Shown here: positions 1-5,750 of the stretch, one piece after another
Position numbering within the stretch: the stretch's first letter is position 1
Layout of the letters: each line of letters opens with the position of its first letter
DNA from: Candidatus Latescibacteria bacterium 4484_7
GTDB taxonomy: Bacteria > Krumholzibacteriota > Krumholzibacteriia > Krumholzibacteriales > Krumholzibacteriaceae
Assembly: GCA_002085285.1 (NCBI GenBank)
Contig: NATK01000086.1
Location: 1-6,506 of the forward strand
DNA length: 6,506 bases
Direction of reading: 5' to 3'
Position numbers and translations under genes: made by a program
The notes under the pieces: generated by a model
What the model was told of the DNA's origin: nothing
The model's input: only the letters and a program-made list of their open reading frames with translations
Databases searched by the model: none

Positions 1-226
1 TAGGCGGAAAATTTTCTTTGAAGTCAAAGCCTAAAAATTTGAAAAAGCTTTTTGCCTATACAAATTGGATGGCAGCCCTTTTTATGATTTTCAATGCGTT
101 TCATGCAAAATGAATAATATAAATTTGGAATAACAAGACGCTCCACCTGACCGCTGTTCCGCTGGCGCTCCATAGCGGCAGGTGAGCTTTGTCGTCAGGC
201 GATTGATTGTCAGAATCGAGGATTAT
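1..226. other. AT-rich non-coding lead-in
   Basis: No reading frame of convincing length or composition occurs here. The first ~135 bases are strongly AT-rich and contain a 12-bp palindrome AAAAAGCTTTTT (42-53), a short dyad CTTTG/CAAAG (16-20 with 25-29), and GCCTA twice (29-33, 54-58) with its complement TAGGC at 1-5. These could be the 3' end or terminator region of a gene outside the window, but nothing decides it. I found no convincing -35/-10 pair for the gene remnant that follows. Confidence 0.5.
140..187. repeat. Imperfect inverted repeat (hairpin)
   Basis: The left arm GCTCCACCTGACCGCT (140-155) pairs with the right arm AGCGGCAGGTGAGC (174-187). The three paired blocks are GCTC/GAGC, ACCTG/CAGGT and CCGCT/AGCGG, separated by single unpaired bases C and A on the left arm. 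The loop is 18 nt. The stem is GC-rich inside an AT-rich stretch, which makes it stand out. Only three Ts follow, so it is a poor intrinsic terminator. It may be a leader structure of the gene remnant that starts 40 bases downstream, or the remains of a mobile repeat. Confidence 0.6.
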
Positions 227-586
227 ACGAAAACTATCTTTTTAGCTCTGATTTCGATTCTAGTTATTTCCCCCAGCATCGTAGGTGCTACAATTTCAGA
301 TTAGGCCGTCATTCAAGCTTTTCTGGAATCACCTGAGATTGCTCATGCTAGATCACAGGCATTGGACAAAGGATACGAAGCTGGCGACGTCCAGATTATC
401 GATTCTAACTTTCTTTGCGGAGTAGCTGGATGTCAATCATCATACTTGTTGATTCAGAAGCTTAGTTATCGAGGAAATAACCCCAATTCGCATAGTTTCA
501 TGGCCTTGATACATATCGGGCACAAGAGGCATATTACTGGAGTTGAGAGAGTTCATCTGGTTCCATACGAGGAATCCACAGATTGA
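227..586 (+). pseudogene. Remnant of a small exported protein, unknown function
   Basis: Read in one frame, 227-586 gives about 119 codons. They begin (M/T)KTIFLALISILVIS then PSIVGATISD, a typical signal peptide with a short basic start, a hydrophobic core and a small-residue cleavage region near residues 20-21. After it comes an in-frame TAG (302-304), then an uninterrupted stretch containing CGVAGCQSSYLLIQKL and ending at TGA. A GAGGA at 218-222 sits at the right distance for a start at 227, but the codon there is ACG, one transition from ATG. A TTG at 203 in the same frame is an alternative start. Two lesions suggest a decayed gene; the frame and composition are otherwise intact, so decay would be recent. 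The Cys-x4-Cys pair may form a disulfide or bind a metal. I do not recognise the family. If the TAG really stops translation, only the part from a TTG at 362 remains, without its signal peptide. Confidence 0.6.
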
Positions 587-640
587 GTTTATGAGCTAAT
601 CGTTCAGCAAACACATTTAACCTTTTTTCTCGCTTTTTCC

Positions 641-675
641 CCAAAAAAGCTGTGATCTATAGCTTTTTGGCTTTT
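641..675 (+). terminator. Candidate intrinsic terminator
   Basis: CCAAAAAAGCT (641-651) pairs with AGCTTTTTGG (661-670) around a 9-nt loop, with one extra A bulged on the left arm. CTTTT follows directly. It lies 55 bases after the end of the small exported-protein remnant and upstream of the next promoter, where a terminator is expected. The stem is A/T-rich and so only moderately stable. Confidence 0.45.
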
Positions 676-681
676 CACTTG

Positions 682-693
682 CACAGTACTGTG
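682..693. promoter_or_regulatory. Perfect 12-bp palindrome, candidate operator
   Basis: CACAGTACTGTG equals its own reverse complement over all 12 bases. It sits just upstream of the candidate -35 element at 705-710 and about 80 bases before the start of the large secreted repeat protein. A dimeric regulator bound here could act on that promoter. No second copy was found elsewhere in the window, so the role is inferred from symmetry and position only. Confidence 0.3.
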
Positions 694-704
694 TTAGCGT
701 TCTT

Positions 705-733
705 TTGCAATATGTGTTACGGAGCGGTACGAT
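705..733 (+). promoter_or_regulatory. Candidate sigma-70-like promoter of the repeat protein
   Basis: TTGCAA (705-710) and TACGAT (728-733) are separated by exactly 17 bases. They match five of six and four of six consensus positions respectively. Transcription would begin near 740, giving a leader of about 30 bases that includes the strong ribosome binding site. AT-rich alternatives for the -10 (TATTAT at 737, TATAAA at 747) also exist, and the promoter consensus of this lineage is unknown. Confidence 0.3.
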
Positions 734-756
734 AGGTATTATTCTCTATAAATACG

Positions 757-763
757 AGGAGGT
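757..763 (+). promoter_or_regulatory. Ribosome binding site AGGAGGT
   Basis: AGGAGGT is a perfect anti-16S match, 8 bases before the ATG at 772. It fixes the start of the large secreted protein and predicts strong translation. Confidence 0.85.
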
Positions 764-771
764 CACAGGCT

Positions 772-3042
772 ATGGGAAGAAGTAGGTTGATACCGTCTCT
801 GGCGGGTCTTTTTCTTATGTTCCTTTTTTCCAGTGCAGCATACGGGCAATCCATGGGGGCGATTATAGGTTGGGGTTCGCAGGTCGTCGTCGAAAGCTCA
901 GAGCTCGACAGCCTTGTGGCAGTTTCAGCGGGAAGCTATCACAGTCTCGGCCTGAAGAGTGACAGCACGGTGATCGCCTGGGGTCAGAATTTTGACGGCG
1001 AGTGCAATGTCCCATCCCCCAATGCCGATTTCATTGCAGTATCCGCAGGGGGTTATCACAGCCTCGGGCTCAAGAGCGACGGTGCGATAGTCGCATGGGG
1101 AAGCAACACATACGGTCAATGTGATGTTCCCGCTCCCAATGCCGATTTCATTGCCATATCCGCAGGGGGTTATCACAGCCTCGGGCTCAAGAGCGACGGC
1201 ACGATAGTCGCATGGGGCTCGAATATTTACGGCCAGTGCAATATACCTTCCCCGAATTCAGGGTTCATTGCAGTGGCGGCGGGCTACGGTCACAGTTTGG
1301 GGCTCAAGAGCGACGGCAGCGTGGTCGCCTGGGGGACCAATCACGACCACCAATTGGACATACCCTCGCCCAATACCGGTTTCACAGCCATAGCGGCGGG
1401 CGAGAGGCACAGCCTCGGGCTGAAGAACGACAATACCATAGCAGCATGGGGATCCAATAGCTCCGGTCAATGCAATGTTCCTGCTCCAAACGCCGATTTC
1501 ATCGGTGTTTCGGCTGGATGGAATCACAGCCTCGGGCTAAAGAGCGACGGCACGATGGTAGGCTGGGGATATAACGATCTGGGTCAATGCGATGCCCCTT
1601 CGCCGAATGCCGATTTCACGGCTGTATCGGCTGGAGGGAATTTCAGCATGGCGCTCAAGAGCGACGGCACGGTGGTTGTCTGGGGTTACAATAACTTCGG
1701 GCAGAGTAACGTTCCTTCTCCGAACAACTACTTTGTCGATGTTGCAGCGGGGGTGGATTGCAATCTGGGACTCAAGAACGACGGCACGATAGTCGCATGG
1801 GGTTTGAACGACGACGGCGAGTGCAACGTTCCTTCCCCCAATGCCGATTTCAAGGCTATGACGGCGGGCGATAACCACTGTCTTGGCCTCAAGAACGACG
1901 GAACGATTGCAGCCTGGGGCAAAAACGACCACGGTCAGTGCGACGTTCCTGCTCCCAATGGCGATTTTGTCGGCGTTGCGGCAGGCACGATGCACAGCCT
2001 TGGACTAAAAAGCGACAGCAGCATAGTGGCCTGGGGAGACAACAGTGCCGGTCAGTGCGACATACCTGCTCCCAATGACGGTTTCATCGCCGTAGCGGCA
2101 GGGGGAAATCACAGCATGGGGCTCAAGAGCGACGGCAGCGTGGTCGATTGGGGAACGGGCAGCTCTGCGGTTCCGGCTCCGAACTCCGGTTTCGTCGCTA
2201 TAGCGGCGGGAGCCGTTCACAGCCTCGGTCTCAAGAGCGACGGCACAATAGTCGCCTGGGGAACGAACGACGACGGTCAGTGCGATGTTCCTGCTCCCAA
2301 TGACGATTTCATAGCAATAGCGGCAGGATTCTATCACAGCATGGGGCTCAAGAGCGACGGCACGATAGTCGCATGGGGAAGAAATGATCACAATCAATGC
2401 GACGTACCTTTTCCCAACGCCCATTTCTTTGGAATGGCGGCGGGAAAAGACCGCAGCTTCGGCCTCAATAACAGCGAGACGTACGCCACCGCGTTCCAAT
2501 CGCTCGAGGCCGATGTGACAGACGAAGCGGTAATCTTGAAATGGGACGTCCATACCGACGAAGGTATCCTGGGCTTCCGTGTGTATAGGGCCGAAGGCGA
2601 CGGAGGCTATGGGGTGCTGACCACATCGCTTCTTTTGCCGGATGCAAGGGAGTACAGCGACAGGGATATTCGCCCGGGTGAGACTTACAGCTACAGGGTG
2701 GCGGTCGTAATGGAAGATGGACGTGAGATCACGTCTCTCGAGGTAACGGCGAGCACCAGGGCGCCGCGCCTTGTACTTTTCGCCAACTATCCCAACCCGT
2801 TCAACCCAATTACGACGATTGCGTTTTCACTTCCCGAGCGTGAGAGTGTGAGACTCGAGGTCTTTGACATCGGGGGCCGACTCGTGAAAACGCTCCTGAA
2901 CGGAACAAAGTTACAGGGCTACAACGAGTGCCGCTGGAACGGGACGAACAACGCTGGCAAATCGGTTGCCTCCGGTGTCTATTTCTACAGGCTCACAGCA
3001 GGTAAGCAGATACTATCGAGAAAGATGGCGCTTATCAGATAG
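772..3042 (+). CDS. Secreted RCC1/BLIP-II-like repeat protein with C-terminal sorting domain
   Basis: The 756-residue protein is built for export. Residues 1-25 are a signal peptide (basic start, hydrophobic core, cleavage likely after AAYG). Residues 55-558 are thirteen tandem repeats of 39 residues (repeat 11 has 36), with consensus HSLGLKSDGTIVAWG, then N-x-x-GQCDVPAPN, then F-AVAAG. This is the RCC1 family in its short form, like the blades of BLIP-II. A half-repeat precedes the array (about 28-54) and another follows it (559-571). Residues about 578-662 resemble a fibronectin type III domain (LKWDV, GFRVYRAE, YSYRVAVV). Residues 669-756 are a FlgD-Ig/type-A sorting-like domain (NYPNPFNP at 672-679, GVYFYRL, final KMALIR), which in related phyla directs secretion or surface anchoring. 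Its last residues match the usual family end, so the TAG stop is genuine. Propellers of this kind usually bind proteins or ligands; the actual partner is unknown. Confidence 0.9.
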   Translation: MGRSRLIPSLAGLFLMFLFSSAAYGQSMGAIIGWGSQVVVESSELDSLVAVSAGSYHSLGLKSDSTVIAWGQNFDGECNVPSPNADFIAVSAGGYHSLGLKSDGAIVAWGSNTYGQCDVPAPNADFIAISAGGYHSLGLKSDGTIVAWGSNIYGQCNIPSPNSGFIAVAAGYGHSLGLKSDGSVVAWGTNHDHQLDIPSPNTGFTAIAAGERHSLGLKNDNTIAAWGSNSSGQCNVPAPNADFIGVSAGWNHSLGLKSDGTMVGWGYNDLGQCDAPSPNADFTAVSAGGNFSMALKSDGTVVVWGYNNFGQSNVPSPNNYFVDVAAGVDCNLGLKNDGTIVAWGLNDDGECNVPSPNADFKAMTAGDNHCLGLKNDGTIAAWGKNDHGQCDVPAPNGDFVGVAAGTMHSLGLKSDSSIVAWGDNSAGQCDIPAPNDGFIAVAAGGNHSMGLKSDGSVVDWGTGSSAVPAPNSGFVAIAAGAVHSLGLKSDGTIVAWGTNDDGQCDVPAPNDDFIAIAAGFYHSMGLKSDGTIVAWGRNDHNQCDVPFPNAHFFGMAAGKDRSFGLNNSETYATAFQSLEADVTDEAVILKWDVHTDEGILGFRVYRAEGDGGYGVLTTSLLLPDAREYSDRDIRPGETYSYRVAVVMEDGREITSLEVTASTRAPRLVLFANYPNPFNPITTIAFSLPERESVRLEVFDIGGRLVKTLLNGTKLQGYNECRWNGTNNAGKSVASGVYFYRLTAGKQILSRKMALIR
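934..2445 (+). repeat. Array of thirteen 117-bp coding repeats
   Basis: Thirteen in-frame units of 117 bp (unit 11 is 108 bp) encode the 39-residue RCC1-like repeats. Neighbouring units are similar at the DNA level as well as in protein. The stretch from about 1018 and its counterpart 117 bp downstream differ at only about four of roughly 83 bases, mostly across the end of one unit and the start of the next. This points to recent unit duplication or gene conversion. Units 4, 7 and 11 lack the cysteine found in the other ten. Confidence 0.85.
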
Positions 3043-3109
3043 CTCGGAATTTTACGGACTGTCGTTCGCCGGAGCAGACGTCTTTGGCCCGCATAGACGG
3101 GGATAATTT

Positions 3110-3132
3110 CGCGGCACCGTAACGGAGCCGCG
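3110..3132. repeat. GC-rich hairpin downstream of the repeat protein
   Basis: CGCGGC (3110-3115) pairs with GCCGCG (3127-3132). An A·A mismatch follows, then CCG/CGG closing a TAA loop, so nine pairs form in 23 bases. It lies 68 bases after the stop codon. No T-tract follows, so it is not a standard intrinsic terminator. It could protect the mRNA 3' end or act with a termination factor. Confidence 0.6.
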
Positions 3133-3261
3133 GATCAGCGTCGGGCTGACTCGCGAGCTTGCTGTGGTACGAACTGCGTGATACATGCAAGAGAAATCTC
3201 TCTGACGCCGCCTATTGAGGGAATGTCAATTTCTTACCGTCGCGTAGAGATCGGACGGGGT

Positions 3262-3290
3262 GATTGCCTGCCTCGGCAACCAATCTTTTT
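3262..3290 (+). terminator. Candidate terminator with T-run
   Basis: TTGCC (3264-3268) and GGCAA (3275-3279) form a stem with a 6-nt loop. Extra pairing of GA with TC is possible across a bulge. CAATC and five Ts (3286-3290), then ATT, follow. The distance between stem and T-run is longer than ideal. It would stop transcripts reading through from the repeat protein about 220 bases upstream. Confidence 0.3.
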
Positions 3291-3519
3291 ATTAAGCATA
3301 GACAAAATGATGGTTCTTTCGAAGCATTTCAATACCTCGCGGCTGGATATTTGGTTGTGGCTTGTTGTTTGCTCATATTTCCGCAATATCCTTTTCATTA
3401 TCATTTGGTTGCCCCGCTGAGATTTCAAGAGAAAAGTCGGATGGCGTCTTTTCGACTTCAATACTAACGGGTGACTGCCGATATCCCTTATGATGAGTAA
3501 GCGGGGTTTCAGGGCAAGT

Positions 3520-3696
3520 GAAGCCCAGGAGGTTGGGCGTTTCGGCATGTTGAGGAATGCGATGATACGACGCCAACCAATAGCTCGGGCGAATGAAGCC
3601 CAGGCGGCTGGCCGTTTCGGCATGTTGAGGAATGCGATGATACGACGCCAACCAATAGCTCGGGCAAATAAAGCCCAGGCGGCTGGCCGTTTCGGC
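3520..3696. repeat. 75-bp tandem repeat, 2.3 copies
   Basis: Copy 1 spans 3520-3594, copy 2 spans 3595-3669, and a partial copy 3 runs from 3670 to 3696, where the sequence diverges. Copies 1 and 2 differ at only 4 of 75 positions: three within the first 18 bases and one near the end, leaving 53 identical bases (3538-3590 versus 3613-3665). A GGGCAAGT just before copy 1 looks like the end of an earlier unit. Each unit contains short dyads (AGCC-CAGGC-GGCT, and GCCG-TTT-CGGC in copies 2 and 3), and GGGC at each junction can pair with GCCC of the next unit. The unit is 25 codons long, so frames stay open through it on both strands, but none shows signs of being a gene. Confidence 0.9.
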
Positions 3697-3738
3697 GCAG
3701 TCGCTATTATGTGGATCGATCGTATGATTTGACCGTTC

Positions 3739-3743
3739 GAGGG
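3739..3743 (+). promoter_or_regulatory. Ribosome binding site GAGGG choosing the acyltransferase start
   Basis: GAGGG ends 6 bases before the ATG at 3750, and directly abuts another in-frame ATG at 3744, which is too close to be used. An ATG at 3711 in the same frame has no such site and would add 13 residues unlike the family N-terminus. The site therefore supports the start at 3750. Confidence 0.65.
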
Positions 3744-3749
3744 ATGGCC

Positions 3750-4847
3750 ATGAATCCGATTGAAAACGAAAAGCCATCAAATCGTCAGGCAGAGCTGGAT
3801 CTATTAAGATTCATAAGCATCATCGCCATAGTGATGTTTCATTACACCTTCAGGGGCCATGCTGCAGACGACATGTCAAAGCTCTCGTTCCCCGTTCTTG
3901 GCTCAGTTTTCAGGTACGGGTGGATCGGAGTCTACGCCTTTTTCATGATAAGCGGATATACGATCACATTGAGTGCGAGGGGAAAGGATTTCGCAGCATT
4001 CGTCTCAAAGAGATTCCTGCGCTTATATCCAACCTACTGGGCAGCGGTTATTCTAACGACCCTTGTGACCATCCTCCTGGGAGGAACGAGATTCAATGTA
4101 AGCATGTCCCAGTTCTTGATGAACCTCACCATGGTCCAGAATTACTTCAAGGTGGATAGTGTCGATGGAGCATACTGGTTCATGTTCGTAATATTGAGGT
4201 TTTATTTTATAATTGCATTTCTGGTGCTGGTCAAACAAATAAGAAACATAAAATGGATCGCCGGCGCGTGGCTCGTCCTGGCGATGCTGGATACAGTCTG
4301 TTATATCCCCAGGATCGGAATCTTCGTAATGCCCCGGTACGCTTCGTTCATCGCGGCAGGTATCATTTTTTACACTGCAAAAGCGGAGGGATGGGACTGG
4401 TACAAAAGTGTGGTTATATTGTTATCTCTGGTACTCTCGATTGTGCAGGTCGAAAGGCACATCACCCACTTCGTGCACTATTATAATACGGGGCTGAGTG
4501 TCACAGCGGCCTCATTGATGATCGTCTTGATTTATCTGTTCATGGCCCGAGTCACGCTGAGCGGCGCAGGGAGGGTCGGTTCGAGAGGCTCTCATCGACT
4601 AATGGCTCTGGGAGCCTTGAGTTACCCCCTGTACCTTATTCATCAGTTCATCGGTTACATGATATTCAACACTTATGGAAGCGATGCAAACAAATATTAT
4701 CTTTTGGCGGCGGTCATAGCCGTTATGATTTCGACAGCTTTCGTCATCTCTCGATTCATTGATCCTTTCGTGTCGAAGGGACTGAAGCGGATGATTCGAG
4801 GCTCATCACAGGCTTCGGGCCGAATCTCAAGCCCCGCAAGCGGTTGA
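3750..4847 (+). CDS. Acyltransferase 3 family membrane protein (OafA/YrhL-like)
   Basis: The 365-residue integral membrane protein belongs to the Acyl_transf_3 family, which moves acetyl or other acyl groups onto sugars of surface polysaccharides, lipopolysaccharide or similar envelope molecules at the inner membrane. Family landmarks are visible in order: ELDLLRFISIIAIVMFHY (residues 15-32), with the expected Arg20 and His31 of the first membrane helix 11 residues apart; GVYAFFMISGY (60-70); the basic RFLRLYPTYW (88-97); and near the C-terminus LGALSYPLYLIHQF (287-300). About ten hydrophobic segments are spaced through the chain. The length matches stand-alone members; no SGNH domain is attached. 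The substrate cannot be told from the sequence, and no neighbouring glycosyltransferases or polysaccharide genes are present to suggest it. The start at 3750 is chosen from its ribosome binding site. The gene stands alone, with long spacers on both sides. Confidence 0.88.
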   Translation: MNPIENEKPSNRQAELDLLRFISIIAIVMFHYTFRGHAADDMSKLSFPVLGSVFRYGWIGVYAFFMISGYTITLSARGKDFAAFVSKRFLRLYPTYWAAVILTTLVTILLGGTRFNVSMSQFLMNLTMVQNYFKVDSVDGAYWFMFVILRFYFIIAFLVLVKQIRNIKWIAGAWLVLAMLDTVCYIPRIGIFVMPRYASFIAAGIIFYTAKAEGWDWYKSVVILLSLVLSIVQVERHITHFVHYYNTGLSVTAASLMIVLIYLFMARVTLSGAGRVGSRGSHRLMALGALSYPLYLIHQFIGYMIFNTYGSDANKYYLLAAVIAVMISTAFVISRFIDPFVSKGLKRMIRGSSQASGRISSPASG

Positions 4848-4885
4848 TTCCATTTCTTTATTCACGTTGACATATCTTTTGGGGA

Positions 4886-4916
4886 TTTGATAGATTTTTA
4901 GAAATCAAAGATTTTT
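4886..4916 (+). terminator. Weak candidate terminator after the acyltransferase
   Basis: TTTGAT (4886-4891) can pair with ATCAAA (4904-4909), followed by GA and five Ts. An alternative inner stem, GATTT/AAATC (4893-4897 with 4902-4906), competes. It lies about 40 bases after the stop, which fits, but the stem has almost no G/C. A 9-bp direct repeat AGATTTTTA (4892-4900, 4909-4917) overlaps it. The rest of the 290-bp gap to the next gene shows no further gene or RNA. Confidence 0.3.
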
Positions 4917-5070
4917 ACCTGTCTAATCTAATTTAGCGGCGCATATTGTCGACTGATATTCATAGGTTCCGGGGGAAAAAGATCCAAAGGATAGCGGCTA
5001 TTCTGTCTGAGCGGCAACTTTTTCAGCTAATAGGCGTTTTGATGGTTCACAACGACAAAGAAATTGCATT

Positions 5071-5098
5071 TTGTTAAGAAATGTCATTAAGTTGTATT
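5071..5098 (+). promoter_or_regulatory. Weak candidate promoter of the di-iron protein
   Basis: TTGTTA (5071-5076) and TGTATT (5093-5098) are 16 bases apart, each with four of six consensus matches. The leader would be about 30 bases. A TTGACT at 5097 looks better as a -35, but its matching -10 would overlap the ribosome binding site, so I did not choose it. No regulator site such as a Fur or PerR box is recognisable. Confidence 0.2.
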
Positions 5099-5123
5099 GA
5101 CTGATTTGGTTTATGTTTCGTAT

Positions 5124-5130
5124 GGGGAGG
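5124..5130 (+). promoter_or_regulatory. Ribosome binding site GGGGAGG
   Basis: GGGGAGG lies 7 bases before the ATG at 5138. The GTG at 5135 is only 4 bases away, so the ATG is the better start. Confidence 0.75.
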
Positions 5131-5137
5131 AATAGTG

Positions 5138-5662
5138 ATGAACAAGGATGAAAAGCTCGAGGCGTTGAACCTGGCGCTGACGAACGAAAAGAAGGAGAAG
5201 GAATTCTATCTGATGCATGCGGGTAGGACGAAGAACAAGATCGGCAAGGATATGTTTCTCTCGATCGCCGCTGACGAAGATGTCCACTACAACAAGCTCT
5301 TGGAGCTGTACGGGAAGCTCGAGGAGAGGGGCAAATGGCCGGAGGATTTTGAAGCAACCATGTCGAGCAGCAAGCTGGGTGTCATTATAGACAGAGTTAT
5401 CAATGAAGCGGCGAATTCTGGAGAGGTCGACGCAGAGGACGAGAGGGCAGTCGAAATCGCGATCGATTTCGAGCGGGAGGCGGAAGATTTCTACAAGAAG
5501 CTAGCCGGGAAAGCTGAAAACGACAGTGAGAGGGATTTCTTCGACATGCTTGCTTCGTTCGAACGTGAGCACAGGCTCTCACTCGAGGATACGCTCGATT
5601 ATTTCCGTGATCCCCAGGAGTGGCTCGAACGCAAGGGCGGCAGACACCTCGATGGTGCATGA
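5138..5662 (+). CDS. Rubrerythrin/ferritin-like di-iron protein
   Basis: This 174-residue, highly charged and all-helical protein belongs to the rubrerythrin branch of the ferritin-like superfamily. It carries the four-helix di-iron site: Glu17 in NEKKEKEFY, Glu47 and His50 in ADEDVHY, Glu112 in FEREAEDFY, and Glu142 and His145 in FEREHRL. All six expected ligands are present. The two helix pairs are spaced identically (17 to 47 and 112 to 145 minus 3, each 30 residues between glutamates), showing the internal duplication of the fold. There is no C-terminal rubredoxin domain, so it is not a classical rubrerythrin. It ends after a short tail (DPQEWLERKGG) common in this subfamily. It is cytoplasmic, with a likely role in peroxide reduction or iron handling in an anaerobe or microaerophile; the exact reaction is not shown. 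The start at ATG 5138 is chosen over GTG 5135 by the ribosome binding site. It converges with the enoyl-ACP reductase gene across 88 bases with no clear terminator. Confidence 0.85.
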   Translation: MNKDEKLEALNLALTNEKKEKEFYLMHAGRTKNKIGKDMFLSIAADEDVHYNKLLELYGKLEERGKWPEDFEATMSSSKLGVIIDRVINEAANSGEVDAEDERAVEIAIDFEREAEDFYKKLAGKAENDSERDFFDMLASFEREHRLSLEDTLDYFRDPQEWLERKGGRHLDGA

Positions 5663-5750
5663 TGCTTGTTGCAGCCGATGTCTGTTGTATATCTTAAGAA
5701 CCTGTTTATGTTGATTATAACTCGGAACTGTTGGCGGCGGGATTTGGGTG

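Larger units (their letters stand above)
3043..3749. other. Long non-coding gap with hairpins and a tandem repeat
   Basis: This 707-bp stretch between the repeat protein and the acyltransferase has open frames on both strands, but none has a ribosome binding site, a recognisable domain or plausible protein composition. It contains a GC-rich hairpin (3110-3132), a terminator-like hairpin (3262-3290) and a 75-bp tandem repeat (3520-3696), listed separately. Smaller palindromes include AGACGTCT (3076-3083) and CTCGCGAG (3150-3157). I see no tRNA, no other RNA gene and no remains of a transposase. Confidence 0.55.

Noticed and set aside
925..2553. Long minus-strand open frames opposite the RCC1-like repeats.
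   Set aside because: They are antisense echoes of a repeated coding sequence. They have no start signals of their own, and the plus-strand gene is unambiguous.
3043..3420. The repeat-protein frame stays open past its TAG to a TGA at 3418-3420, broken only by a second TAG at 3094, which would fit a UAG-as-sense code.
   Set aside because: The protein already ends at the family-typical KMALIR of the sorting domain, and the translated extension has no recognisable or protein-like composition. A chance open frame is the simpler reading.
3520..3696. A CRISPR array or integron attC sites as an explanation for the tandem repeat.
   Set aside because: The units are directly adjacent with no unique spacers, no cas genes are present, and no GTTRRRY-type core with long imperfect dyad is visible.
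3490..3732. An 80-codon plus-strand frame with a 25-residue repeat in the same region.
   Set aside because: It has no ribosome binding site and nothing before or after the repeats looks like a protein. It is more likely non-coding repeat DNA.
3373..3780. A 135-codon minus-strand frame (and a 129-codon one at 3234-3623) across the 75-bp repeats.
   Set aside because: The openness follows from a 75-bp unit without stops. There is no ribosome binding site or domain, and the first frame runs into the well-supported acyltransferase start.
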